A stretch of 64,000 nt of DNA from Psychrobacter sp. Choline-02u-9 (lineage in GTDB: Bacteria > Pseudomonadota > Gammaproteobacteria > Pseudomonadales > Moraxellaceae), in NCBI RefSeq assembly GCF_002836505.1, contig NZ_PJBF01000046.1, positions 1-64,000 of the forward strand. Reading direction: 5' to 3'. The notes below the pieces were generated by a model that ran no database searches, was not told the origin of the DNA, and worked only from the letters and a program-made list of their open reading frames with translations. This document shows positions 9,707 through 19,696 of the stretch, piece after piece. Made by a program: the position numbers and the translations under genes. Each line of letters starts with the position of its first letter. The first letter of the stretch is position 1.

Positions 9707-10519
9707 TTAAGCATTGGCTTGGTTAAAGGCATCGGCAATCGCTAGGAAGCTCTCTGCTTTTAATGAGGCGCCGCCCACTAATGCACCATCAATCATAGCG
9801 TCAGAAGCAAAGCTATTGGCATTATTAGTATTAACACTACCGCCATACAGCACGGTAATCGTATCTGTTATATCAGCAAAGCTTGCAACCGTCTGCTTGA
9901 TATACTGATGAGTCTTACTCACTTCTGCCACAGTAGGCACTTTACCTGTACCAATGGCCCATACAGGTTCGTAAGCGATGAGCAGATTTTTAGATAACGA
10001 TGATGCTAAATCTGGCTGCTGAGTCAGTAAGTCCTTAATAACCGAGAGTTGCTCATTGATAACGTCGAGTGTTTGACCATTGTCGTACTGCTCTTGCGTT
10101 TCGCCGATGCAAAACACCACACCTAATTTCTGAGAAAACGCATGAGACAATTTGCTTATCAGGCAATCATGAGACTCTTTGTGATATTGGCGACGCTCAG
10201 AGTGGCCAAGTAGCGTCCAAGTAGCACCTGCATCTGCTACCTGCTGTGCTGAACAGTCACCTGTATAGGCTCCTGTACTTGCACTATAGGTACTAACGTC
10301 CTGTGCGGCACAGAGTATTGAGCTATCTGCTAGACTCGTACTCACTGTATTTAAATGAACACAACTTGGCGCTACCATTAATTTACAGCGGTTTTTTGAC
10401 ACCTGCGAGTTGGCTTGTTCTTCAGTATTAACTTTAGTCAATAAGTCGTCCAATAGTGCATTGACAGCACTGTTAGTCGCAGGATTCTGTTTCCAATTGC
10501 CAATTACCCAAGCTTGCAT
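9707..10519 (-). CDS. tpiA: Triosephosphate isomerase
   Basis: TpiA interconverts dihydroxyacetone phosphate and glyceraldehyde 3-phosphate in glycolysis and gluconeogenesis. The 270-residue protein has the active-site residues Asn8 and Lys10 (GNWKQN), His106 (LLGHSERR) and Glu184 ([12 protein letters not shown]), and the C-terminal phosphate-binding YGGSVN. It is about 15 residues longer than the E. coli enzyme, mainly through a short Gln/Ser-rich insertion around residues 30-45. The gene is divergent from pilB and upstream of secG. Confidence 0.97.
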   Translation of the reverse strand: MQAWVIGNWKQNPATNSAVNALLDDLLTKVNTEEQANSQVSKNRCKLMVAPSCVHLNTVSTSLADSSILCAAQDVSTYSASTGAYTGDCSAQQVADAGATWTLLGHSERRQYHKESHDCLISKLSHAFSQKLGVVFCIGETQEQYDNGQTLDVINEQLSVIKDLLTQQPDLASSLSKNLLIAYEPVWAIGTGKVPTVAEVSKTHQYIKQTVASFADITDTITVLYGGSVNTNNANSFASDAMIDGALVGGASLKAESFLAIADAFNQANA

Positions 10520-10903
10520 ACTTATTTACCTTGTCTCATGTATTCATGCCAATTCGGCTAATATGCGCGTCAGTATAACAAATAATTCGTAAGTGCTATA
10601 GTAGCGTGCCACCATGAGCAGAATCACTTCTGCAAACTTATCTACAGACAATACATCAATAGACCGTTATTTTTACGAGCTAGTCGTCTAATGGTATATA
10701 TAATTTTTTCAAACTAAAGTAAAGTTCTATACTACAGAGTTTATAAAATCAAATATTGTTGCTGGTTCTATATATAGATATACAGGTAGATAAGATAAAC
10801 AAAGCAAAACAGTTATAGTGAGTTATCAACTAGCAACGACAAGTATATAGCGTGCAATACCAAGCAAGTCTACAGAATATTTTGTATCAAAGGAGAGGTT
10901 ATA
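10520..10903. other. Divergent intergenic region tpiA / pilB
   Basis: This AT-rich region of 384 bases must carry the promoters for tpiA (minus) and pilB (plus). A TATACT sequence near 10733 is a candidate -10 box for pilB, but its -35 is poor. No gene is visible. Confidence 0.5.
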
Positions 10904-12619
10904 ATGTCTATCGCAACCAGTAAGTACGGCGGTCTAGCACAGCAACTGATTAGCGACGGTGTCGTTAGTGAAGCGAATATGAAGACGGCACAGATTGAGT
11001 CGCAGCAGCAGCAAATAGGACTGGTACCCTATCTAGTAGACAATAAACTGGCCGATGCTTATCAACTTGCCCAAATGCTATCCCAAGCTTTCGGCGACCC
11101 TCTATTCGATCTTGATGCATTAAATGTTGATGTTATTCCAAAAGACTTGGTTGATGAAAAAATCGTTCGCAAGTTTAATGCATTACCACTCTTTAAACGA
11201 GGACAACGCCTGTTTGTCGCACTAAGTGATCCCACACGCGTTGATGCTATTGATGCGATTGCCTTTAATTCTCGCCTGTCGATAGAAACCATTGTTGTCG
11301 AAGAAAATAAGCTTAAAAAGCGTATTGAAAGTGCATATGCAGATACGATGCAAAGCTTTGATAGCTTTTCTAATAGCGACCTAAATGTCGACTTTGAAGA
11401 TGGTAATGAAGATAAAGAGGATGGTGAGACTCAGCTGAATGACGGCGTCGATGAAGCACCTGTTGTAAAGTTCGTCAATAAAATGTTGGTAGATGCTATC
11501 CGTATGGGTGCTTCTGATTTACATTTCGAGCCATATGAAAAGTCTTTCAGAGTACGATTTCGTGTCGATGGCGTCATGCAGAAAATGGCTAATCCACCAG
11601 TTCAACTTGCAAATAAAATTGCAGCACGTCTCAAAGTCATGTCTCAGATGGATATTTCAGAACGTCGGGTGCCGCAAGATGGGCGTATTAAACTAAAAAT
11701 TTCTAAAAATAAAGCGATTGATTTCCGGGTAAACTCATTACCGACGTTATTCGGTGAAAAGCTTGTTTTGCGTATCCTTGATCCATCATCAGCCATGTTA
11801 GGTATTGATGCATTGGGCTATGAACCAGATCAGCAGGAAATGTTTCTAGAGGCATTACACAAACCGCAGGGCATGTTGCTTATCACTGGTCCTACTGGTT
11901 CTGGTAAGACCGTATCACTTTATACTGGTATCAATATCTTAAATACTGGCGCAACCAATATCTCAACGGCTGAAGATCCAGTCGAAATTAACCTTGAAGG
12001 AATTAACCAGGTCAATGTTAACGCCAAAGTTGGTCTCACGTTTGCCAATGCACTCAAGTCTTTTTTGCGTCAAGACCCTGATATTGTCATGGTTGGTGAG
12101 ATTCGTGACCTTGAGACTGCTGAGATCGCTATTAAGGCAGCACAGACTGGACATATGGTTCTTTCTACTTTGCATACCAACTCAGCGCCTGAAACATTAA
12201 CGCGTCTACGCAACATGGGCGTCGCTTCTTTTAATATTGCCACGTCAGTCAACCTAGTCATTGCTCAACGATTGGCACGACGTCTCTGTAAGAACTGTAA
12301 AAAACCTATTAACATCCCGCGTCAGAGCTTATTAGAGATTGGTTTTACCGATACTGATTTAGATAACACTGATAATATCATTTATGAACCAGTCGGCTGT
12401 AATGAATGCCGTGAAGGTTATAAAGGCCGTGTAGGTATCTATGAGGTGATGAAGGTCAGCCCTGATATTTCACGCATTATTATGGAAGATGGTAACGCAA
12501 TAGATATCAAAGACGCTGCCATCAAGAATGGTTTCCGCGACTTGCGACGTTCTGGGATCTTAAAAGTTTTGCAAGGTGTCACGAGTATTCAAGAAATGAT
12601 GCGGGTGACTTCTGAATAA
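10904..12619 (+). CDS. pilB: Type IV pilus assembly ATPase PilB
   Basis: PilB is the hexameric cytoplasmic ATPase that powers pilus extension. The 571-residue protein has an N-terminal MshEN-type domain and the GspE/PilB ATPase core, with Walker A GPTGSGKT (329-336), Asp box, Walker B in DPDIVMVGEIRD (391-402), and His box GHMVLSTLHTN (416-426). A zinc-binding tetracysteine is formed by Cys462, Cys465, Cys499 and Cys502. An AAAGGAGAGG ribosome binding site precedes the ATG. It is followed by pilC, pilD and coaE, the arrangement of Pseudomonas and Acinetobacter. In those relatives these genes serve twitching motility and natural transformation. Confidence 0.97.
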   Translation: MSIATSKYGGLAQQLISDGVVSEANMKTAQIESQQQQIGLVPYLVDNKLADAYQLAQMLSQAFGDPLFDLDALNVDVIPKDLVDEKIVRKFNALPLFKRGQRLFVALSDPTRVDAIDAIAFNSRLSIETIVVEENKLKKRIESAYADTMQSFDSFSNSDLNVDFEDGNEDKEDGETQLNDGVDEAPVVKFVNKMLVDAIRMGASDLHFEPYEKSFRVRFRVDGVMQKMANPPVQLANKIAARLKVMSQMDISERRVPQDGRIKLKISKNKAIDFRVNSLPTLFGEKLVLRILDPSSAMLGIDALGYEPDQQEMFLEALHKPQGMLLITGPTGSGKTVSLYTGINILNTGATNISTAEDPVEINLEGINQVNVNAKVGLTFANALKSFLRQDPDIVMVGEIRDLETAEIAIKAAQTGHMVLSTLHTNSAPETLTRLRNMGVASFNIATSVNLVIAQRLARRLCKNCKKPINIPRQSLLEIGFTDTDLDNTDNIIYEPVGCNECREGYKGRVGIYEVMKVSPDISRIIMEDGNAIDIKDAAIKNGFRDLRRSGILKVLQGVTSIQEMMRVTSE

Positions 12620-12831
12620 TAAATAAAATTTATATTATAAGTCTTAGTATTCTAACTATTAGTTGGTAACTGATTTATAAACCAGCAATGTCCTTTATCT
12701 TATATCTTTAAAAATAGAACAGATAAACACTGGTTTTTTACGCTAAAATAAAGTATGCCTGACTGGTATTTTAAGTCTGGTATTCTATTGTAAATTTACA
12801 ATATATATTGGACAATTTTGAGGGTAGTAAT

Positions 12832-14055
12832 ATGGCAAAAGCTAAGACCGACATGTTATTAGATTTCGTTTACGACGGTGTGAACCGACGCGGGCAGAAA
12901 GTTAAGGGAGAAACCACCAGTCGTAACTTAGAGCTAGCGAAAGCAACCCTACGTAAACAAGGCATCACGGTTAAAGGGATTAAGAAAAAACCAAAACCTC
13001 TTTATACCTTCAAAAAAGCAATTAAAGCCATTGATATTGCTATTTTTGCTCGGCAGTTGGCAACAATGATGAAAGCAGGTGTACCGTTGACCCAGTCCTT
13101 TGAGATTGTCGCCGACTCGCTCGATAATCCAAGTATGAAAGACTTAGTATTGAAAATAAAAGCAGATATTGAAGCAGGTGGCACCTTTGCCTCTTCTTTG
13201 CGCAAACATCCTCGTTATTTTGATGATTTATTTTGTTCACTTGTTGAATCAGGCGAACAATCAGGTGCACTTGAGACGATGCTTGAGCGAGTCGCTACTT
13301 ACAAAGAAAAGAGTGAGCTTCTGAAAGCAAAAATAAAAAAGGCAATGAAGTATCCTATTGCCGTTATCGTGGTTGCTATCATTGTTACTATGATTCTATT
13401 AATAAAAGTAGTACCTGTGTTCTCTGACTTATTTAGTTCATTTGGTGCAGAACTACCCGCCTTTACTCAAATGGTTGTTGGCATGTCCGAATGGATGCAG
13501 GCATGGTGGTTTATCCTTATCATTGCTATCGGCGGTACAATCATCGGCTTTTCAGAAGCTAAAAAAAGATCTAAAAAATTCCGTGACTTTTTAGATCGGG
13601 CTACGCTAAAAGCTCCGATATTTGGCAACATTGCTTATCAAGCGATTATTGCACGTTTTTCTCGTACACTATCTACAACTTTTGCTGCTGGTGTGCCGCT
13701 TATCGATGCCCTAGACTCCACTGCCGGTGCGACTAATAATGTTGTATTTTATAATGCCACTCAACAAATCAAGAATGATGTATCCACTGGTCAGCAATTA
13801 CAGTTCTCCATACGCTCGACCAACTTGTTCCCAAGCTTAGTTATTCAGATGGTTGGCATTGGTGAAGAGTCTGGTAGTTTAGAAGAAATGCTAGATAAAG
13901 TTGCTGTCTACTACGAAAACGAAGTTGATAATGCGGTTGATGGTTTGACGAGCTTAATGGAACCGTTAATTATGGCAGTATTAGGTGTATTAGTTGGAGG
14001 TCTAGTCATCGCAATGTACTTACCAATCTTCCAGATGGGCTCAGTAGTAGGATAA
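12832..14055 (+). CDS. pilC: Type IV pilus inner-membrane platform protein PilC
   Basis: PilC is the polytopic platform protein that couples PilB/PilT ATPases to pilin assembly. The 407-residue protein has two GspF/T2SSF repeats (about 70-195 and 275-395) and three transmembrane segments (about 172-192, 225-240 and 380-400). Each repeat has the FARQLATMMKAGVPL or FSRTLSTTFAAGVPL type motif. The ATG at 12832 is chosen over the one at 12808 because GAGGG lies just upstream. The 212-base gap after pilB is unusually long for this operon. PilC and PilD are nearly contiguous. Confidence 0.97.
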   Translation: MAKAKTDMLLDFVYDGVNRRGQKVKGETTSRNLELAKATLRKQGITVKGIKKKPKPLYTFKKAIKAIDIAIFARQLATMMKAGVPLTQSFEIVADSLDNPSMKDLVLKIKADIEAGGTFASSLRKHPRYFDDLFCSLVESGEQSGALETMLERVATYKEKSELLKAKIKKAMKYPIAVIVVAIIVTMILLIKVVPVFSDLFSSFGAELPAFTQMVVGMSEWMQAWWFILIIAIGGTIIGFSEAKKRSKKFRDFLDRATLKAPIFGNIAYQAIIARFSRTLSTTFAAGVPLIDALDSTAGATNNVVFYNATQQIKNDVSTGQQLQFSIRSTNLFPSLVIQMVGIGEESGSLEEMLDKVAVYYENEVDNAVDGLTSLMEPLIMAVLGVLVGGLVIAMYLPIFQMGSVVG

Positions 14056-14062
14056 TGATTTG

Positions 14063-14962
14063 ATGCAATTTATACAGTTACTACAAGAGAACAGTACCCT
14101 AGCTTTATTCGTATTTGGCCTATTAGGTCTTTGTGTTGGCAGTTTTTTAAATGTTGTGATTCATCGCATACCGCTGATGATGTTGCATGGTTGGAGACAA
14201 GAGTGTAGCCAGTTTATGTCTGAACAGGCAGATATGCCACGCGAGCATACGCTGCCTATAGCAGATATTGTCGCTACTGACCAACCGATTACTTTAAGTC
14301 GACCTGCCTCTCGCTGCCCTCATTGCGCACATAAAATTAAGTGGTATGAAAACATCCCTTTAATAAGTTGGCTGTTACTACGCGGACGCTGTTCAAGTTG
14401 CAAAGCATCTATTGGTCTGCGTTATCCTCTCGTTGAGCTAGTAACTGCCCTCTTATCTGTATTAGTAATATATAAGTTTGGGGTAAATACTACAGGCTTG
14501 TCCGCATTGGTTTTAGTATGGACACTGGTAGCTCTAACAGGTATCGACTTTGACACACAGTTACTACCCGATCGTCTTACCTTTCCTTTGGCAGGCTTAG
14601 GATTAGCGGTGAATTCACAAAGTTGGTTTGTCACACCAACACAGTCGATATGGGGATTACTACTTGGGTTTTTATCGCTATGGATAGTAGTCAAGGTGTT
14701 TTACTTAATAACTAAAAAACATGGAATGGGTCAAGGGGATTTTAAATTACTAGCAGTATTAGGTGCTTGGCTCGGACCTATGATGTTACCTTTGATTATT
14801 CTACTATCATCTTTACTCGGCTCTATCGTTGGGCTGATCTTGATGAAAAAACAGGGTGAAAGCCGACCTTTTGCTTTTGGGCCTTATATCGCTATTGCAG
14901 GTATTGCTGCCTTATTATACGGCTCAGATATCGTCAGCTGGTATCTCGGTATGTATGTCTAA
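14063..14962 (+). CDS. pilD: Prepilin peptidase / N-methyltransferase PilD
   Basis: PilD is the inner-membrane aspartic peptidase that cleaves type IV prepilin leaders and methylates the new N-terminal residue. The 299-residue protein shows the two-pair cytoplasmic zinc motif (Cys85, Cys88, Cys110, Cys113), the GIDFDTQLLPD motif (first catalytic aspartate region, 160-170) and GMGQGDFK with Asp226. It has about seven or eight hydrophobic segments. ATG 14063 is preferred to the adjacent TTG at 14060. It starts seven bases after the pilC stop, so the two are probably cotranscribed and translationally coupled. Confidence 0.96.
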   Translation: MQFIQLLQENSTLALFVFGLLGLCVGSFLNVVIHRIPLMMLHGWRQECSQFMSEQADMPREHTLPIADIVATDQPITLSRPASRCPHCAHKIKWYENIPLISWLLLRGRCSSCKASIGLRYPLVELVTALLSVLVIYKFGVNTTGLSALVLVWTLVALTGIDFDTQLLPDRLTFPLAGLGLAVNSQSWFVTPTQSIWGLLLGFLSLWIVVKVFYLITKKHGMGQGDFKLLAVLGAWLGPMMLPLIILLSSLLGSIVGLILMKKQGESRPFAFGPYIAIAGIAALLYGSDIVSWYLGMYV

Positions 14963-15103
14963 TAACTGACAGCGCACATTAGATTATTGTAGTAAATATC
15001 ATTGTAGGAAATTTTCGGCAGCGACTCATAAGTAAAGCTTTACAAGGCCGATTGTGAGTTCAAAGCTGCATTCATTGTTCTATCTATCAGATAAGCCACT
15101 ATT

Positions 15104-15790
15104 ATGTCAAAAAATATATCGCACTCTTATTCACACCAACCACAAACCACGCAACCAAAAAATAAGAAGCTCGTGGTTGGTTTGACGGGTGGTATCGGTA
15201 GTGGCAAATCTGCCGCTAGTGCTTGGTTTGCTGAGCAAGGCATCGATATTATTGATGCAGACGTGATCGCCCATGAGACTGTCGCTAAAGGTAGCACCAC
15301 TCTGCAGAAAATCCAGAAAAAGTTTGGTGATTGGATACTGACGGATGAGGGTGTCATGGATAGGGCTGCTGTACGTACACACGTATTTGCAAATCCTGAA
15401 GCGCTGATTGAGCTTGAGGCTATCACTCACCCAGCGATACGTGAGACAGCAAAGGCACAGCTAGATGCTAGTACTTCACCGTATATAGTCTTGTCTGCGC
15501 CCCTACTTATAGAGGCGGCAGAAGCAGGACTGGCTAATTTATGTCAACGTATTTTAGTCATGGATGCCACCGAAGACACGCAGCTTGCGCGTGCCAGTCA
15601 GCGTGATGATCAAAGCATACAAAAAATTAAGGCCATTATGACCAATCAGCTGAGTCGTGAAGAGCGTAATCGTCATGCAGACAATGTCATACTCAATGAG
15701 AGCGACCTTGCCTCTCTATATCTACAACTAGAACCCTTGCACCAAGAGTACCTTACGCTTGCCCAGCAGCTAAAGTTCGCTGGCGATTGA
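15104..15790 (+). CDS. coaE: Dephospho-CoA kinase
   Basis: CoaE phosphorylates the ribose 3'-OH of dephospho-CoA, the last step of coenzyme A synthesis. The 228-residue protein has the P-loop GGIGSGKS (29-36), the DADVIAHE substrate segment, and the lid-type QRDDQS and MTNQLSREER segments. The 20-residue polar N-terminal extension before the fold is longer than usual. It follows pilD by about 140 bases, a conserved linkage. Its 3' end overlaps the convergent rlmB by 38 bases. Confidence 0.95.
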   Translation: MSKNISHSYSHQPQTTQPKNKKLVVGLTGGIGSGKSAASAWFAEQGIDIIDADVIAHETVAKGSTTLQKIQKKFGDWILTDEGVMDRAAVRTHVFANPEALIELEAITHPAIRETAKAQLDASTSPYIVLSAPLLIEAAEAGLANLCQRILVMDATEDTQLARASQRDDQSIQKIKAIMTNQLSREERNRHADNVILNESDLASLYLQLEPLHQEYLTLAQQLKFAGD

Positions 15791-16523
15791 CCTCATACAG
15801 TGCCATCCCAGTAGCAACACTCACGTTTAGGCTCTGTAGATTACCATGCTCGTTTCCTGACATTGGAATATAAACCAACTCATCACAGCTCTCCATTGTC
15901 AGGCGACGCATACCCTCTCCTTCTGAACCCATAATGATAGCGGTCTTGCCAGTTAGGTCAGCGGCATGTATTGGCTTAGCCTCTTCACTAAGTGCCGTAC
16001 CAAATACAAAAACGCCTGCATTTTTGATTTGCGACAACGTGCGTGCCAAGTTCGTAACGCTGACAATCGGCATCATCTCTGCTGCGCCAACTGATACTTT
16101 AGCGACTGTTGGCGTTAGGCTCGCTGCATGGTGTTTTGGACAAACCACTGCATCCACACCCATAGCCACTGCGGTACGTAGGCAGGCGCCAAAGTTATGT
16201 GCATCAGTAATTTGATCTAGTACCAACAATAAGCATTGTTCACGGCCAATAATAGTATCAAGCAAACCTTCATCAGCGAAACCTAACGGACGAGCATTGA
16301 GCACCACGCCTTGATGCTGCGGACTACCACACAACTGCGTTAGCTTGTCTTTTTGGGTCGGTTGAATACTAATGCCGTTTGCTTCCGCTTCAGCCATGAT
16401 AGCTTGTACATGGCTGTCACTCTCACGTCCTTGCTGCACAAATAAGCTAAGACCATCAAGAGGACGATGTTCAAGTAACGCATCAATTGCATGAATGCCG
16501 TAAAAATAAATGGGTTTTGCCAT
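15753..16523 (-). CDS. rlmB: 23S rRNA (guanosine(2251)-2'-O)-methyltransferase RlmB
   Basis: RlmB is a SPOUT (TrmH-type) enzyme that methylates the ribose of G2251 in the peptidyl-transferase P-loop of 23S rRNA, using SAM. The 256-residue protein has the N-terminal substrate-binding domain and the three SPOUT motifs: NFGACLRTA (110-118), GSEGEGMRR (199-207) and SLNVSVATGMALYE (231-244), which form the trefoil knot. The gene is convergent with coaE and their coding ends overlap by 38 bases, so there is no room for a terminator between them. Confidence 0.95.
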   Translation of the reverse strand: MAKPIYFYGIHAIDALLEHRPLDGLSLFVQQGRESDSHVQAIMAEAEANGISIQPTQKDKLTQLCGSPQHQGVVLNARPLGFADEGLLDTIIGREQCLLLVLDQITDAHNFGACLRTAVAMGVDAVVCPKHHAASLTPTVAKVSVGAAEMMPIVSVTNLARTLSQIKNAGVFVFGTALSEEAKPIHAADLTGKTAIIMGSEGEGMRRLTMESCDELVYIPMSGNEHGNLQSLNVSVATGMALYEVNRQRTLAAGQA

Positions 16524-16638
16524 AATAGGCCTACTAAATATAAAGTGGATATCGCACTAGGCGATGGGATAAAAGAAGATAACGTAGATTTTACGTGTCA
16601 TGACCCATTGATGTTGAGAGAACAGTAAACCAAACGTC

Positions 16639-16677
16639 AAAAAAAAGAGATAAACAATACCAATCCGATATTGTTTA
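16639..16677 (-). terminator. Terminator after ppnP
   Basis: On the minus strand a ten-base-pair A/T-rich stem (ATAAACAATA with TATTGTTTAT) is followed by CTC and eight T residues. The site lies between ppnP and rlmB, both on the minus strand. Confidence 0.65.
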
Positions 16678-16748
16678 TTTTCTCGAAATACTAATGTGTG
16701 ATAGAACAGGCGCTAGAATAATAAAGCTCAAGCGCCCTATTAATAATA

Positions 16749-17084
16749 TCAGCCTTCTAGATGACAGACATATTGAACAATCTCTTCAGTACGTAGGTTA
16801 AAACCGCTATTGCCTTCAACGACAAATGATTGACCTGCACGGTAGTAGCTGAATTCATCGTCACCATTGATCTTCACTTCACACTCACCACTGGTGATTT
16901 CGATACGCTCAGAAGTGTTGGTGCTAAAATGATAATGCTCAACCAAGTTGTCACAAGGTAAGATAACGCCTAGCGTTTTATGACGACCATCCTCAAACAT
17001 AATGGTATGGCTTGAGCAGCGACCATCATAAGATACTGTCGCTTGGGCATTAACTGTTACGTTAGTAAATTGCGCCGCTGTCAT
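16749..17084 (-). CDS. ppnP: Pyrimidine/purine nucleoside phosphorylase PpnP
   Basis: PpnP (DUF1255, YaiE) is a small cupin-fold dimer that phosphorolyses several nucleosides to base and ribose 1-phosphate. The 111-residue protein shows the family segments SHTIMFEDGRHKTLGV, SERIEITSGECEVKI and the FVVEGNSGF cupin turn. The length is slightly over E. coli's 94, with a few extra residues at the start. The ATG follows AAGGAAG on the minus strand. A terminator separates it from rlmB, so it is probably a single-gene unit. Confidence 0.92.
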   Translation of the reverse strand: MTAAQFTNVTVNAQATVSYDGRCSSHTIMFEDGRHKTLGVILPCDNLVEHYHFSTNTSERIEITSGECEVKINGDDEFSYYRAGQSFVVEGNSGFNLRTEEIVQYVCHLEG

Positions 17085-17849
17085 AGTGGCTTCCTTATCA
17101 AATAATTATGGCAAAACTAAAAAATAAGTAACGGGTTAAAGTACTGACAGAGTTGCACTGGGCTTCAAATACGCGACCAGTAAGCAAACATGCCTGCTTT
17201 AAATACTTTATCCCTCTATAGTAGATATCTGCGCGCTAAAGGTAGCCACAGGTTCTATGAAAACGCTTTTGAATAATGATCGAGTGGCATATTTTTCACC
17301 ACTATACGCCTACAATTTTACAAAATTATGACTCGTTATTAGGTTGCATAGCGCATCAAACTCATAAGAAGAGTTTATCATTATGTGAGATTATGCTACC
17401 ACATTATATCTATAAAGTTTGTTAAAGCGACGAGGAAAATTCTATTCGATGACAAGTATCTACCCGTTCGTTTAATATTCATTTGGTATTTTTCTAGGCG
17501 GATGCTAGACCATCATTTTAGGTATCTTTTTATCATTATCAGTCAAAATACTTCTTCTCATACTATGCTTATCTTTGGATATCCAATGACCCTAATGATT
17601 AATATCATAGGTATTATGTCGATGATTTATTGTCAGTTTTTAATAGTTTTATGGTAATCTCCCAATAATAAATTCTGTTATACCTCGTCTTAAAGTTTGT
17701 ATTTACGCACATTTAACACCATACTATTTGCCTACAATATTTATCTAATTAGCAAGTTTAAATAGATATTTTCAATTCCTTATTTACCCTATTTATAGAT
17801 GGCTTCCTAAGATTTATATGATGTCCATTGTCTGTCCTGAGAGGCGTTG
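17085..17849. other. Long intergenic region (about 765 bases) between ppnP and recN
   Basis: This is the largest gene-free stretch of the window. It is AT-rich and contains a GTG-started frame (17385-17657) with no convincing ribosome binding site and an unlikely composition, which I do not accept as a gene. A small hairpin AGTGG...CCACT occurs near 17283-17303. The promoters of ppnP and recN should lie here. No RNA gene is recognised, and no canonical LexA box is seen before recN. Confidence 0.5.
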
Positions 17850-19529
17850 ATGCTAGTATCGTTAACTTTACATCAGTTTGCGTTGATTGCTCAGCATGAG
17901 CTGAGCGTGGCTGAAGGTTTTAATGTCATCACTGGTGAAACAGGTGCTGGCAAGTCGTTATTGCTAGATGCACTATCACTATGTGTCGGTGAGCGAGCAG
18001 ACAGTGCGATGGTCAGGCATGGCGCTGCGCATGCGGATATCTACGCTCAATTCGATGTAGAAAATAACAGTATCGTCGCTGAGTGGTTTACCAAAAATGA
18101 GCGACCGCTAGAAGAGCCTGAAGTACTTATTCGTCGACAATTAAGCAATACTGGCCGCTCAAAAGCATGGCTAAATGGTTCACCGGTTAGCTTAGCGGAG
18201 CTAAAGAGTTTAGGCACTTTATTGGTCAATATACATAGCCAACATGCTCAGCAAGCATTGCTCAAGCCGCAATTTGTGGTGCAATGGCTTGATGAGATGG
18301 CCCAGATAACACCGCTAGCCATCCAAACTGCCAGTAGCTATCAAGCCTATCAGCAGCTAAAACGTCGCGCAGATGACATCGCGAGCCGCGAAGCCCAGCG
18401 TCAAGATCGTATTCAGTTGTTGCAGAGCCAATTAGCAGATATTGCGCCATTATTGGCTGTGGACTACGCCGAAGTTGAATCTGAACACGAAGAGCTCTCC
18501 AACATTGAAGCCTTAATGCAAGAGGCTAGTCATGGTCTGCATTTGCTCGACAATGATACTGATGAGCCAGACGTCATGACCTTGCTTGGGCAAGCGATCA
18601 AACTCTGTGACAATCAAGTAAGCGTCAGTCAAACGTTTGAACAAGCCTCTGAGCAGCTGCATCTAGCACAGCAGCAAATCACTGAGGTAACTGCCCTGCT
18701 ATCAGATTATGCCGAACAGCAGCTCCCTGATCCTGAACGCTTGCAAACATTAGACAACCTAATCAGCTTAGGACATCGTTTGTCACGTAAGCATAGCTTG
18801 CCCGCCAGTGATTTAATTGATGAAGCAAAAGGCTGGGAGGCGCAATTAGAGCAGCTAGAGAACGAGCCAAGCAGTGATGCAATGGCAGCGCAAATTGATC
18901 AGGCTTGGCAAGACTATCTCGCTCTGGCCACACAGTTAAATAAAGAGCGCACAAAAGCTGCCCCGGTAATTAGTAAGCAACTCATCAAACAACTACAACC
19001 GCTTGCGCTACCCAATGCTCGCTGTGAATTTGTCTTTACCAAAAAATCTGAACCTAGTCATTACAATGCACAAGGTTGCTACGATATTGATTTATTATTC
19101 AGCGCCAATGTCGGTATGCCAATGCAGCCCCTACATAAAATTGCTTCAGGTGGTGAACTGTCACGTATGGCACTCGTGATGCAAGTACTACAAGCGACCA
19201 ATGCTGATAACAATGCCGCCAAGCCTATGTTGGTATTTGATGAGGTTGATGTCGGTATCAGTGGCGGTACTGCGCAAGTGGTTGGCGAACTGCTACGCTC
19301 GCTTGGGCAAACACAGCAATTGCTAGCCATCACACACCAAGCACAAGTCGCAGCACAAGCGCATCAACATATCTTGGTACAAAAGCACCATCAAGAACAG
19401 ACCGAAAGCGAGCTACTCATACTGACCAACAGTGCGCAAGTAGACGAGTTGGCGCGTATGTCTGGTGGTGTCATTATTACTGATGTCACGCGCGATCATG
19501 CCCGCAGCTTATTATCCGATGTTAAATAA
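17850..19529 (+). CDS. recN: DNA repair protein RecN
   Basis: RecN is an SMC-like ATPase recruited early to double-strand breaks to hold DNA ends and help RecA. The 559-residue protein has Walker A GETGAGKS (29-36), a central coiled-coil region (about 150-380), and the C-terminal ABC signature ASGGELSR with Walker B VFDEVDVGISGG. ATG 17850 is chosen over TTG 17847 because GAGAGG lies six bases upstream. It stands alone on the plus strand before yqgE-ruvX. The coding region is Gln-rich and less AT-rich than its flanks. Confidence 0.96.
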   Translation: MLVSLTLHQFALIAQHELSVAEGFNVITGETGAGKSLLLDALSLCVGERADSAMVRHGAAHADIYAQFDVENNSIVAEWFTKNERPLEEPEVLIRRQLSNTGRSKAWLNGSPVSLAELKSLGTLLVNIHSQHAQQALLKPQFVVQWLDEMAQITPLAIQTASSYQAYQQLKRRADDIASREAQRQDRIQLLQSQLADIAPLLAVDYAEVESEHEELSNIEALMQEASHGLHLLDNDTDEPDVMTLLGQAIKLCDNQVSVSQTFEQASEQLHLAQQQITEVTALLSDYAEQQLPDPERLQTLDNLISLGHRLSRKHSLPASDLIDEAKGWEAQLEQLENEPSSDAMAAQIDQAWQDYLALATQLNKERTKAAPVISKQLIKQLQPLALPNARCEFVFTKKSEPSHYNAQGCYDIDLLFSANVGMPMQPLHKIASGGELSRMALVMQVLQATNADNNAAKPMLVFDEVDVGISGGTAQVVGELLRSLGQTQQLLAITHQAQVAAQAHQHILVQKHHQEQTESELLILTNSAQVDELARMSGGVIITDVTRDHARSLLSDVK

Positions 19530-19696
19530 CGCTCTACCTGACCTATCTAACGTTAAATAACCGTTCGTTTTCATCAAAACGGATGGTTATCTGAGTCTGT
19601 ATGATGGTCAGTAGCAATTAGTGCGAATCTTGCTTTTCTGTTGATTATCACCATATAGTAGTCTTTCACCCTTATTATTAGGTTGCATTTGTTTCT

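Noticed and set aside
14990-15075. Long-range inverted repeat in the pilD-coaE gap (GCAGCGACTCA with TGAGTT..GCTGC)
   Set aside because: The arms are interrupted and far apart with no T-run; it is insufficient for a terminator or attenuator call.
17385-17657. A 90-codon frame in the ppnP-recN gap
   Set aside because: It has a GTG start, no convincing ribosome binding site, an unusual Ile/Leu/Phe/Tyr-rich composition and no recognised family; it looks like AT-rich random sequence.
19555-19592. Hairpin after recN (ATAACC...GGTTAT with CGTTTT and AAAACG arms)
   Set aside because: The stem is imperfect and no T-run follows, so it is not called as an intrinsic terminator.
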